Source: UBA2108 sp002713215
GTDB lineage: Bacteria; Bacteroidota; Bacteroidia; Flavobacteriales_G; Salibacteraceae
Length of the DNA: 64,000 nt
Assembly: GCA_937891015.1 (NCBI GenBank)
Contig: CALAPY010000058.1
Location: 1 to 64,000 of the forward strand
Reading direction: 5' to 3'
In this document: piece after piece, positions 25,757 to 35,000 of the stretch
Layout of the letters: every line of letters begins with the position of its first letter
Position numbering within the stretch: position 1 is the stretch's first letter
Notes under the pieces: generated by a model
Seen by the model: the letters and a program-made list of their open reading frames with translations, nothing else
Database searches by the model: none
What the model was told of the DNA's origin: nothing
Program-made: the position numbers and the translations under genes

Positions 25757-26581
25757 TTATTTTATCCATACTTTTTCTTCGGCAAACGATAGGGTAATAA
25801 TAATTTGCGAGAGAAAGTCAAAATTCAACACACCATCATAAATTATTTCATCAGCTACGGTAGGTAAATCTTTTGAAATTCCGGCAAGTTTATAATTTAC
25901 GTTGCCCATATCAACCCTTCCACTATCTGCAGTGGATTTAATATTCCATTCTTTGGCAGTTGTATGTGAGATCTTGTTTTTATCCAGATTACCAGAATCC
26001 ATTAAGAACCACCATTTCCTTCCCACTTGATCCAGGTTTAAAAAAATTCCCGTTTCCAAACCAGTAAACCCATTAACAAACCTGGATTCAACCAGTTGCA
26101 TCGAATTGGTTTTTGTCCTACAGGTTGAATCCGATTCAACCGTTATTGTATTCGCGGATAAATCAAGTGTAACGCATTGACCTTGAAAAGAGCCGAGTGA
26201 AATAACGCCGTCTATTTTGGGCCATCCTTTGGGCAATACCTGGTTTAGATCCCAAACACCTACGGTAGAATGAAAGAATTTATAATCTCCAATTAGAACT
26301 TCTACACTATCACATTTTGCGTATTCAACTTTTTCGCCAAGCATTCGGTAACCAACGCTTCTGCCATATTCTCTTCTATTTATTTTTTTTGCAACCTCCG
26401 GAGAAATTAAGGTTACACCTGCTCCGGTATCAAACAAAAAATTGTAATTAACTCCTTCAATTTTGACCGCAATTTTTTTGAGCTTTGAATGGCCTTCATA
26501 ATCAGACAAAGAAATTATGGTCTGCGATTTGGTTACTGAGAATAAGGCAATCAATAAACATCCAATCAAATACTTTTTCAT
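25757..26581 (-). CDS. Exported two-lobed retropepsin-like aspartic protease
   Basis: A 274-aa protein with signal peptide (MKKYLIGCLLIALFSVTKSQ). Lobe one has the catalytic motif FLFDTGAGVTLIS with D51. A second Asp motif occurs at D195 (WFLMDSGNLDK). Both sit after hydrophobic strands, as in pepsin-type duplications, and the psi-loop glycine pair is visible as IDGVISLGSF (123-132) and YDGVLNFDFL near the C-terminus. The second motif departs from D-T/S-G-A/S-S (DSGNL), so lobe two may be weakened. It is likely periplasmic. It stands alone, 91 nt upstream of the coupled pair. Confidence 0.8.
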   Translation of the reverse strand: MKKYLIGCLLIALFSVTKSQTIISLSDYEGHSKLKKIAVKIEGVNYNFLFDTGAGVTLISPEVAKKINRREYGRSVGYRMLGEKVEYAKCDSVEVLIGDYKFFHSTVGVWDLNQVLPKGWPKIDGVISLGSFQGQCVTLDLSANTITVESDSTCRTKTNSMQLVESRFVNGFTGLETGIFLNLDQVGRKWWFLMDSGNLDKNKISHTTAKEWNIKSTADSGRVDMGNVNYKLAGISKDLPTVADEIIYDGVLNFDFLSQIIITLSFAEEKVWIK

Positions 26582-26691
26582 AAATCATTAATTTAATAAC
26601 ACGCTATCGATCAGATAAAGCCACATGCGTTTTTACACTATCATTTTTTGTAACCAATGCGTTCAAATTCAATGGCTGGCACCCAAAATTA

Positions 26692-27120
26692 TTACATTCC
26701 AACCGTTTCATATATATATGTTTCACTTGTCTCAGGATTGAAGAAGTACCTTGAGCGTTCAAATTCATCAGCTTGATCAGCCGAATATTTTATAAAGTCT
26801 TGATTAGGATTGAACCAAATGGGTAGTTCAGTCCAACGGGTCCAGTCGTTACCTATGGTGTCAATTCGCAAGTTGTTGTAGGTAACAAACTCAATAAACC
26901 ATTCTTTGTTGGTTTTGAACTTTAAGAATAGCTCATATTCCAGTGAAAAATGCGGTGATTGATAATATTCGCCCTTTATAAGTTCAACCTCAGCAGGGGG
27001 TTCGCTTCCTGACCAATATTTCCAGGCTTTATCTGGATTATCGGTTCTAACAGGGAAACATCCAACGATTAGTATTGATAGAAAACCTATGATTCCAAAC
27101 CTCTTTAATGTACGTATCAT
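26692..27120 (-). CDS. Uncharacterised lipoprotein
   Basis: A 142-aa protein. The start at 27120 (MIRTLKRFGIIGFLSILIVGC) is preferred because it gives a standard lipoprotein signal with the lipobox IVGC; an in-frame ATG at 27177 would add 19 polar residues before it. The mature part contains aromatic-rich stretches (KAWKYWSGSEPP, WTRWTELPIWFNPN) and no known motif. It is divergent from the CPBP protease gene. Confidence 0.6.
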   Translation of the reverse strand: MIRTLKRFGIIGFLSILIVGCFPVRTDNPDKAWKYWSGSEPPAEVELIKGEYYQSPHFSLEYELFLKFKTNKEWFIEFVTYNNLRIDTIGNDWTRWTELPIWFNPNQDFIKYSADQADEFERSRYFFNPETSETYIYETVGM

Positions 27121-27279
27121 AGTCCCTGATCTGTATACTAATTTTCTATCCGAGAGCTTCAAATTTACCTTTTTCAAGCAAACATATAATCGACCTGTAA
27201 TTGGTCTGTTCTAATAAACTCAATGGCAGTTATTGTTGAGAATGTCTACATTCGTAAGGGCCAATGTTGAGTTCAAACC

Positions 27280-28017
27280 GTGTATGGGATGTTACATTGG
27301 ATATTGACTTTTGGTTTAATAGCTAGCCTGGCGCTACCGCTGGTGTTGGTTGCATATATCCGCAACAGGAAGGTTGTGTGGTCTTATTTTCTGATTTTTC
27401 TTGCTGTTTTTATTCTAAATGGCATGCTGATGGTATTGGCCCAGAAGTATTTAAATATTGGGGTGTTTGCCCTGAGTGAGTTGGGTTGGTGGCAGATTAA
27501 ACTCGCCAGTATTTTCTGGGGATTGGCATTCGTTTTTACATTTAAACCCATATCCCTTAAAGAGTTTGGATTAACCTTTCAATGGAATCCAGGTTCATTA
27601 AAACCAGTGGTGATCAGTACAATTGTCATTGCGGTTTGTTTGCTTACCTATCATTATTTTTTCGATCCCTTTGGAACCAAAAGTGCCGAATACATCATCT
27701 TTCAGTCCACCATGCCGGGATTGGCTGAGGAGCTTACTTTTCGTGGTATCTTCCTTACCTTGCTCAACCGATCCCTGGGAAAGAACTGGAACCTTTTTGG
27801 CGCTAAAATTGGTTGGGGATTTATCATTACAACGGTATTATTTGGAGCCATACACGGAATTTCCATTGACCCTAACCTGGAACTGCACTTTAATGCAATA
27901 CCGATACTCATAACCGGTTTTTTTGGGGCTATATTCTGCTGGATGAGGGAAAAAACAGGAAGTATATATCCGTCGGTCGTTGCTCACAACCTTTTTAATG
28001 TAGTGAGTAATATTTAA
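27280..28017 (+). CDS. CPBP-family intramembrane metalloprotease
   Basis: A 245-aa polytopic protein (about 6-7 TM segments) of the CPBP/ABI (CAAX protease-like) family. The motif-1 residues are E150-E151-x3-R155 in PGLAEELTFRG, motif 2 is FGAIHG with H192, and a third conserved stretch YPSVVAHNLFN carries the last His/Asn. Members cleave within membranes, and in bacteria some serve in bacteriocin immunity. A GTG at 27280 or the ATG at 27289 could be the start. It is the only plus-strand gene in this otherwise minus-strand block. Confidence 0.85.
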   Translation: MYGMLHWILTFGLIASLALPLVLVAYIRNRKVVWSYFLIFLAVFILNGMLMVLAQKYLNIGVFALSELGWWQIKLASIFWGLAFVFTFKPISLKEFGLTFQWNPGSLKPVVISTIVIAVCLLTYHYFFDPFGTKSAEYIIFQSTMPGLAEELTFRGIFLTLLNRSLGKNWNLFGAKIGWGFIITTVLFGAIHGISIDPNLELHFNAIPILITGFFGAIFCWMREKTGSIYPSVVAHNLFNVVSNI

Positions 28018-28069
28018 GGCGCTATTAAAGAATAATGTGGGTTAGAAATATTACCTAATTAAAAAGAAA

Positions 28070-28180
28070 CGTCATTCCTGCGTCCGCGTGTTGCTGAAGC
28101 ATAAAGCAGGAATCTAGAAATAACACTAGATTAGTTTCACTGCGCTCCCTCGTCGGTTCCTTGTCAAGCAAGGAATGACG
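28070..28180. repeat. Palindromic intergenic repeat element
   Basis: CGTCATTCCT (28070-28079) and AGGAATGACG (28171-28180) are perfect inverted 10-bp ends of a 111-bp unit, with further internal complementarity (GCAGGAATCTAG near 28100, CTAG near 28126). Units with GTCATTCC ends are common as dispersed palindromic repeats in many bacterial genomes. It lies between convergent genes and may fold and act as a terminator. Confidence 0.7.
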
Positions 28181-28300
28181 GCTATTTCCATATTATCCTT
28201 AAACTGTGCGATATTTAAGCCAGATACCACAGTGGTTTGCTTATTGCGAAAAAGTTCCAATGTTATAACAGGTTCTATGGGTTTTAATTTCTTTCCCTGC

Positions 28301-28915
28301 TTACGGCACACCCAACACCTGACTCATTGGATATAATAGTACTCCTTGCTCCTTTAATTTATTAATTGCCCGTTTCTTCTTTTTGTCATTTCTACTAATA
28401 ATGGCTTCAGGAACTATTTTAATGATGTAGCCCCCCTTTAATCCTCCCAGAGCGGTTTCAGAAATACACTCCTCAGCCATTAGCCCAATTAGTACAATTT
28501 CACGGGCATTATTATTCTCTAAATAGTGGATCAGTTCACTGCTCTTAAAAGCATCGTCTTCAATTTTGGTAATAATGTTGGTGTTCACTATTTGCAGGCC
28601 TTTTGCGAATTCGGGAGCTTGTACCGTATCAACAGAGATTCCCTTAAAGGAAATATTAATCACTTTACCTATAGCCTTAACATAAATCACTCGTTCCTGT
28701 GGAAAAGATTCAATAACGGAGTTAATGGTTGGAATAATTTCTAGGGATAAACTGTCCATTTTGCTCTTGTCACAGAATTGCTGTTGAACATCAAGAACAA
28801 TTAGGTATTTATCCTTGAATGGGTCTGTTTCCTGGGATATACCATGTTTATGGTTAATGCTAAGAATAACCAGAAGTATTACGTATTTACTTATCCAGTT
28901 ATTTATACATCTCAT
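28301..28915 (-). CDS. Exported isochorismatase-like cysteine hydrolase
   Basis: A 204-aa protein. The N-terminus (about 11-28, YVILLVILSINHKHGIS) looks like a signal peptide or anchor. The isochorismatase-like fold follows, with the catalytic triad D42 (YLIVLDVQQQFC), K117 (IITKIEDDAF) and C150 (LMAEECISETALGGLKGGY). Family members hydrolyse amides such as nicotinamide or carbamates; a periplasmic location is unusual for them. Substrate not predictable. Confidence 0.78.
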   Translation of the reverse strand: MRCINNWISKYVILLVILSINHKHGISQETDPFKDKYLIVLDVQQQFCDKSKMDSLSLEIIPTINSVIESFPQERVIYVKAIGKVINISFKGISVDTVQAPEFAKGLQIVNTNIITKIEDDAFKSSELIHYLENNNAREIVLIGLMAEECISETALGGLKGGYIIKIVPEAIISRNDKKKKRAINKLKEQGVLLYPMSQVLGVP

Positions 28916-28963
28916 AACGTATTGGACATATGAATCAACAGATTAACTAAAACTATTGGCATT

Positions 28964-29326
28964 TTAGCCTTTGTTGTGCTTGGTTTTTTTCTCCAACAAT
29001 TGGGCTAACATTTTTGCTTTATCAGCCATATAAGAGTCCGTTAACCACAGACCAAGCTTCGTTTTTCTTAAATGAATAATCACATTGGCTTTTTTACAAG
29101 TTTCTGCATCCGGAAAATAGGGAACCCCATTCAGAATCCATGTAAAAACTCTCAACCACATGGCTAGCCTGGGAAACCAGGTTTTATTGAGTTCAACGAA
29201 TTGTAAATCATGGTAAGAGTAGAAGCCGGAGTTACGTTCGGTTTGTTCATCAATCAGTTGAAACCCACTATCAAGAAGTTGAAATTCAATTTTTGGATTT
29301 TTCTTCAAAACAATATTCTCACCCAT
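28964..29326 (-). CDS. Uncharacterised 120-aa protein
   Basis: A soluble protein without signal peptide. The middle has FYSYHDLQFVELNKTWFPRLAMWLR, which could be beta strands followed by a hydrophobic segment; the C-terminus is lysine-rich (QLLEKKTKHNKG). This could be a small PH-like or membrane-associated domain, but no family was recognised. Confidence 0.5.
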   Translation of the reverse strand: MGENIVLKKNPKIEFQLLDSGFQLIDEQTERNSGFYSYHDLQFVELNKTWFPRLAMWLRVFTWILNGVPYFPDAETCKKANVIIHLRKTKLGLWLTDSYMADKAKMLAQLLEKKTKHNKG

Positions 29327-29439
29327 TGCATTTTTTGTTTCCGGTTAACTCCTCCAATTTACGAATAAATATAGTTCGGTCAAGACCAATCAAATAGAAA
29401 CCGTTCATCTCATTCTTTATGCAGAACGTACCTTTAGAA

Positions 29440-30138
29440 TTATTCTCCAAAATTGAGCTGCAAAATCATCCATGATTCAATTGCTTCTCCGTGCTTCATT
29501 TTCGGTATAAAAAGCTCCTTGCCGTGTATTAAGTTTTGAATTATTGGTTCCTTAACCTTAGAAATATTATCGGCATTTCGCCTTAAGGAATGCATAACAT
29601 CTACTTCTTCCAACCGTCCAAGGGAATAAATCCAACTCTTACCTATTGTATCGACAACCAATGCCAGCCACAACGTTTCATTTCCATACTTCCTGGTTAA
29701 AGTCTTGTTTTCTTTTTTCGAAACGTGTTTTTGAATGTATTCAACCAAATCATGCTCTTCTATTTTTAACCGAGCTTCCCGATTCCATGAACCATGCTCG
29801 TCAATTGAATCAGCTACTTTTTTTGCCATGGCGAGAAAATCCGTTTGGTATTTACTATTCAGCAATGATTTTATAGTATAGCCGTAGCAATCCGCTATAA
29901 AAATACCAGTAAACTCAACCGTTACATTGTATCCTTCTAGGACTTTCTTATAGGTATCGGAGTAGGGAATTGGCTTATTTATCCTTAGAACAAAAGAATT
30001 GTTTTCAAAATCGTTTTCGGCCTTCTTTATTTGTTCCTTACAGCGAACATCGGCCGTATCTATTTTAAATACATATTGCCCCTTAAGATTTTGGCAAAAA
30101 AGTCCCATAACGCAGGCCAGGAATATTTTGGTATTCAT
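29440..30138 (-). CDS. Exported uncharacterised 232-aa protein
   Basis: The signal peptide MNTKIFLACVMGLFCQNLKGQ is followed by a soluble domain. The C-terminal part (LWLALVVDTIGKSWIYSLGRLEEVDVMHSL and so on) has the strand-turn pattern of TonB_C-like modules that Bacteroidota use in periplasmic proteins, but the match is weak. It is probably periplasmic; no function assigned. Confidence 0.6.
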   Translation of the reverse strand: MNTKIFLACVMGLFCQNLKGQYVFKIDTADVRCKEQIKKAENDFENNSFVLRINKPIPYSDTYKKVLEGYNVTVEFTGIFIADCYGYTIKSLLNSKYQTDFLAMAKKVADSIDEHGSWNREARLKIEEHDLVEYIQKHVSKKENKTLTRKYGNETLWLALVVDTIGKSWIYSLGRLEEVDVMHSLRRNADNISKVKEPIIQNLIHGKELFIPKMKHGEAIESWMILQLNFGE

Positions 30139-30213
30139 TTATTTGATTTTGCTCAACAATTGAAATTTGGTTCCGAGCCCTTTACTCATTTGTTGTTTAA
30201 AGTCGTGCGCGTT

Positions 30214-30465
30214 CTACTTACACCTGCATACTTTACATGCTTTTTCCGTTTCAAATCCTTTTAGAGAGCAACCGCTGTATCCAATGAGTTCACATTTATT
30301 TTGGTCTTTGTTATAGAACCATCTGCTAAAAGCTGCCGCACATACTTCATCGGTTGGCGGGGTGTCGTTACAGGCATTAATGGTGACTTCACAGCTTTTT
30401 GAACAATTGATCAATCCAAATGCCAGCATGGACAAAATGGCCAATATTAAAATCTTAAATTTCAT
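30214..30465 (-). CDS. Kunitz/BPTI-type protease-inhibitor lipoprotein
   Basis: An 83-aa protein with lipoprotein signal (MKFKILILAILSMLAFGLINC, C21 acylated) and a single Kunitz-like domain (about 32-80). The core matches BPTI in pattern: C42-x15-C58-x7-C66, with SRWFYNKDQNKC and GYSGCSLKGF in place of the BPTI RYFYNAKAGLC and YGGC segments, then a closing ACKVC (76-80). The outer spacings differ slightly (9 instead of 8 residues between the first two cysteines, 10 instead of 12 after C66). Kunitz domains block serine proteases and are mainly eukaryotic, with scattered bacterial cases. A surface or periplasmic inhibitor role is likely but untested. Confidence 0.75.
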   Translation of the reverse strand: MKFKILILAILSMLAFGLINCSKSCEVTINACNDTPPTDEVCAAAFSRWFYNKDQNKCELIGYSGCSLKGFETEKACKVCRCK

Positions 30466-30506
30466 CTAAACGACCAGGTCTGTTTTGAGTATACCCCAAT
30501 CGTATC

Positions 30507-30514
30507 CAAAGCTA
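30507..30514 (-). promoter_or_regulatory. -7 box (TAGCTTTG) of the Kunitz gene
   Basis: Exact TAnnTTTG match 41 nt upstream of the ATG at 30465, indicating that the small inhibitor gene has its own promoter. Confidence 0.45.
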
Positions 30515-30531
30515 TGGATTTTTAAACAAGC

Positions 30532-31839
30532 TTAAGCAGGTACGCCAACCGCTTTTTCAATTTCCTGCTCAATGATTTCCAGGCCTTGATGAAGCTGTTC
30601 ATCAGAGATGGTAAGAGGGCTTAACACACGAATGTTGTTTTTATAGGTACCGGCACTAATGATAATCAGTCCTCGTTCCGCACAAGCTTTTACTATTTGC
30701 CCGCAAAGCTCACCATCCGGTTGTCTTGGATCACCATTTTTAACGAACTCCATCGCCATCATAGCTCCCAATCCTCTAACATCACCAATTTGCGGAAAAC
30801 GATTTTTCATAGCGTTAAATCGATCGCGAATGATGTTTCCAACTTCTTCTCCACGTTGGTTGAGGTTGTTGTCTTTGATAAACTGAATGGTAGCATTAGC
30901 AGCAGCACAAGCCAATGGGTTTCCAATGTAGGTGCCCCCTATGGTTCCCCCAGCAGCGGCATCCATTACTTCAGCCTTTCCAACTATGGCTGAGATAGGC
31001 ATTCCGGATCCCATGCTTTTTGCCCAGGTAGAAATGTCCGGGGTAACACCATAATGATGCATAGCGCCCCATTTTCCAGTTCTTGAAAATCCGGATTGAA
31101 CTTCGTCAAAAATCAACATGATACCATGCTGGTCACAGAATTCTCTTAGTCCTTCAATGTAGGCCTTTGGCGCCACCGTAAACCCACCTTCACCTTGAAC
31201 CAGCTCAATAATAATAGCCGCTAAATTTTTAGGATTCACTACATTCTTAGCCGATTCGTGAAGCCTTTTAAGTTCCTGGGTTACGTACTCTTCTTCAGTA
31301 AGTCCGTTTGAATACCGATAGGTGTTAGGAAAAGGAAGGCGATATACTTCAGGAGCAAATGGCCCACAGTTGAGTTTATAATCAATTTTTGAGGTTAAGG
31401 TCATGGCCATCATGGTTCTTCCATGAAAAGCACCGGTATAACACAATACAGCAGATCTTCCGGTTGCCTGACGGGCAATTTTAATGGCGTTTTCAACGGC
31501 TTCAGCTCCGGTAGAAGCCAGCATAACCTTGGTAGACTCACCGTGGGGAAGAACCTCCGCCAGGTTTTCACACAACTCTATATAAGGTTCGTAAGTAACC
31601 ACGTTAAAGCTGGTATGAATGAATTTATCGGCCTGATCTTTAATGGCTTGTACCACTGGTTCAGGGCAATGACCCGAGTTAACTACACCAATTCCACCCG
31701 CAAAATCAATCCATTCTTTACCATCAACATCAATGATGGTTGCATCCTTTGCACTCGCCACAGTTGCCGTGTTAAATACACCGACGCCGTTAGCCACTAT
31801 ATTCCTTCTTCGCTCTAGTAATTCGTCACTCTTTTTCAT
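30532..31839 (-). CDS. gabT: Class-III PLP aminotransferase, probably 4-aminobutyrate transaminase
   Basis: A 435-aa fold-type I aminotransferase. The start at 31839 (MKKSDELLERR) is chosen because it matches family N-termini; an upstream in-frame start would add 35 unrelated residues reaching into the promoter. Key segments: STGAEAVENAIKIAR, YTGAFHGRTMMAM, FDEVQSGFSRTGK, and the PLP lysine K274 in STWAKSMGSGMP. The pattern LNCGPFAPEVYRLPFPN fits GABA/omega-amino acid transaminases better than acetylornithine enzymes. It would move the amino group of GABA (or a similar omega-amine) to 2-oxoglutarate. It is divergent from the large T9SS gene and has its own TAnnTTTG box. Confidence 0.85.
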   Translation of the reverse strand: MKKSDELLERRRNIVANGVGVFNTATVASAKDATIIDVDGKEWIDFAGGIGVVNSGHCPEPVVQAIKDQADKFIHTSFNVVTYEPYIELCENLAEVLPHGESTKVMLASTGAEAVENAIKIARQATGRSAVLCYTGAFHGRTMMAMTLTSKIDYKLNCGPFAPEVYRLPFPNTYRYSNGLTEEEYVTQELKRLHESAKNVVNPKNLAAIIIELVQGEGGFTVAPKAYIEGLREFCDQHGIMLIFDEVQSGFSRTGKWGAMHHYGVTPDISTWAKSMGSGMPISAIVGKAEVMDAAAGGTIGGTYIGNPLACAAANATIQFIKDNNLNQRGEEVGNIIRDRFNAMKNRFPQIGDVRGLGAMMAMEFVKNGDPRQPDGELCGQIVKACAERGLIIISAGTYKNNIRVLSPLTISDEQLHQGLEIIEQEIEKAVGVPA

Positions 31840-31880
31840 ATTCCAAATAATGGGCCTAAAAAGGCTGTTTTTTGAGGCTG

Positions 31881-31888
31881 CAAAAGTA
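31881..31888 (-). promoter_or_regulatory. -7 box (TACTTTTG) of the aminotransferase gene
   Basis: Exact TAnnTTTG match 41 nt upstream of the ATG at 31839. It supports the shorter start, because translation from 31944 would begin upstream of the promoter. Confidence 0.5.
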
Positions 31889-32016
31889 CTACAAACAAGA
31901 CCTCTAGTACGTTTTTGTCGGACAAAAAAAATCGATGTAGACAAACTGATAAATGCGATAAATCAATTGTTTATAGAAGGAATGATTCGTGACATAAAAT
32001 GAAACCGTTCAACAGC

Positions 32017-32024
32017 TATATTTG
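32017..32024 (+). promoter_or_regulatory. -7 box (TATATTTG) of the Asp-box T9SS gene
   Basis: Exact TAnnTTTG match 21 nt upstream of the ATG at 32046. It overlaps the in-frame alternative start at 32022, which argues for the later start. Confidence 0.55.
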
Positions 32025-32045
32025 CCTTCCATAAAAACTAAAACT

Positions 32046-35000
32046 ATGAGAAATGTTGCTGCACTTCTATTGAGTGCTTTATTTATCGTATCAACCTATT
32101 CAATTCAAGCTCAGAAGTATAAGAGCATGATGGATGATTACAGCGTTAATTTTTACGATGTTGTAAAAGAAGCTGAGGCTTACTTTGCGACTCACAATAA
32201 GGGTAAGGGTTCTGGTTATAAAGGTTATCAGCGATGGAAGGCTGAGAATGAAGGTAAGTTTGGTCCTAGTGGAGACCGATCAACTGTTTCTCATTCTTTT
32301 GTTGAAAATGCCTGGAAGGGAATTGTAAAGGAGCAATATCAATATGGCTCAAGAGCAGGTCAGAATAAATGGGAAGACCTGGGTCCTTATGATGCGAATA
32401 ACATAACGAAACATTATTCTCAGGGAATTGGAAGGGTAGAAACCATTTTTGTTGATCCTAATGATGATAAAAAAATGTATTTGGGATCTCGAAGTGGAGG
32501 CTTCTGGAGAACGGCTGATGGAGGTAAAAACTGGCTGAACTCTACAGATACGATGGTAGCAACAGGCGTTAATACACTTTCAGCTTCAGTAACCAATTCG
32601 GATAGTGTTATCATAGGACTAAGAAACGCGAATAACGGTTATTCCCAGGGAGTGTATTACAGCACCAATGGAGGAATGTCATGGACAGAGTCGGAGTTTA
32701 ATCCAACCAATTTGGGCTGGGGTGGCCTTGGAAAAACCGGTAAGGTAAATGTGGTAGCTATAAGTCCATTCAATTCAAAAGTTGTATTTATTGCTTCCGA
32801 TAAAGGATTGTATAAATCAACTGACTTCTTAAAGACTTATACAAGGGTAAAAACGGGAAACTTTACTGAGTTTGAATATCACCCTACAAATCCGAACATA
32901 GTATATGCCTATGATAGAAACTCTGCCAACCGCAATTACATCTTTTATTCCAATAATGGAGGTACTTCATTCACCCGGTCCAGTGCAATACCAGGAAATA
33001 GCAACAATACTACTGTAAGGTTTTCGGTAAGTAAAAACTGTACAGGTTGTTTGTATGTGGCTTCAAACAATGGGGTTTGGAAATCGATTGATGAGGGCAA
33101 GACTTTTACCTTCTTAAGTAACCCCAATACAGGTGCTCAGGGATTTGCGGTTTCGGATGTAGACACCAATAAAATGATCTATGGTTATGTGGATCTGGTT
33201 GCCAGTTCAAATGCGGGTAAAAACTTTACTCAAAGAACCTGGTGGAGTACCGGCAACGGTAATCATACCGGTAGTAGCTATATACATGCCGATTTAAGAG
33301 CTGCTGCTGCGGTAAATGGTGTTTTTTATGTAGGAACCGATGGCTACATGTGTAAGAGTAGCGATGGTGGAATAAGTTGGGAAATCCTTAGTGATGGAAC
33401 CGCGGTTAGAGAGTTTTACCGCTTCGGATTAAGTCAAACCAAAGCTCAGGTTTCTATGGCAGGTTCACAAGACAATGGAACCAGTATTCATAAATCAACC
33501 GGTTGGATTGAATGGAATGGAGGAGATGGTATGGAAGCCATTGTACACACCATTAATGATGACTGGATGTTGGGTTGCTGGCAATATGGAAATCGGCAGC
33601 GGACCAAGGACGGAGGATTAACCCGTCATAGTGCTGCACATGCTACAGGAAACGATTGGATTGCTCCTGTGTTTTTTGATCCAAACCATCACATGAGAAT
33701 ATTTTCTTTTGGATCGGTTGTTTATAAAAGTGAAACCTTTGGTAGAAACTGGCAAGTGGTAGGACAACCCAATATCGGAGTAATAAAGCATGCTACTATA
33801 GCAGAAAACAACTCCGATATCATGTTGGTGGTAAGGAATAACCGCATGGCTATTTCGTACAATGAGGGGGTAAACTGGACAGACCTAACTTCTTCTTTAC
33901 CGCATACAGGATACATTTCTGATTTGGCTTTCGATCCCAACGACGACAGTACGGTGGTTTTAACCTATGACAGCTATCAGGGAAATAATCGAAGGATTTA
34001 TATTTCAAATGACTTATGTAAAACCTGGAAAAACATTTCTTTCAATTTATCTCCAATGCCATTGCGTACGGTTGTAATTGGGCATACCAAGGAATCGTAT
34101 ATCTACGTTGGTGGAGAGATTGGAGTATACTACATGCCAATGAATGGAAGTTCATGGACCTTGTACAGCGATGATTTGCCTAATGTATCGGTAAGAGAGT
34201 TGGACATTCAATGGGCTACTAATACCCTAAGAGCGGTTACCTGGGGAAGAGGAATGTTTGAAGTGAAATTGGTAGATAAGGAAAGTTACCCATCGATTGT
34301 GGATATAGAGATGACTGAAAAACCAACTGATAATCAGCCGGTAGAGGATTTTCCAATTCATGTAACTGCGGAAGTCGAATACTCAGGAACAATAAAAGAA
34401 GTATACCTGATGTGGTCAAAGGATGCGGCAACCTTGGGTACAAAAATTCCAATGAGTTTGGTTTCTGGAAAGCAATACAAAACAGATACTCCAATTCCAA
34501 ATTATCCTTCCGGAACAGAAATGTATTTCAAAGTATTTGCCGAAGGATCTTCCAATGATGTTACCGAAAGCTATAAGTTAAATTATTCTTACCGTACCTG
34601 TTTTGCCAGGCCAACGGTTACTGCTACGGCCACGCCTAATCAATTGTGTCGCGGTGATATGTTTACTTTAAGCGCAAGTGGTGCACTTACTTATGAGTGG
34701 GATAAAGGTGCTCAGTCTGGGACTCCTATTGTTGCTCAAAATACCGATCGCTATACAGTTACAGGTAGAGATGTGAATCATTGTGCCGGAACCGACATTG
34801 TATTGGTTACTGTAGATACTGTAGTGGTGGATCTAACCAACGATCGGGCAACGCTGGAAGCCGTAGAGACGTCGGCTACTTACCAATGGTTAGACTGCGA
34901 CGCAAATATGACTCCTATTGTTGCGGCGAATGGTAAGACCTATACTAGTTCTCAAGGTGGCTCATTTGCCGTGGAGATAACTAAAAACAATTGTGTGGAT

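Noticed and set aside
28126..28311. 61-aa minus-strand frame over the palindromic repeat
   Set aside because: Its sequence is mostly translated repeat DNA (IPCLTRNRRGSA type), a common false ORF.
19947..30465. Integron-like cassette array in the accessory block
   Set aside because: Same-strand small genes suggested it, but intergenic gaps do not share attC-type core sites and no integrase is present; the shared words are promoter boxes and one duplication.
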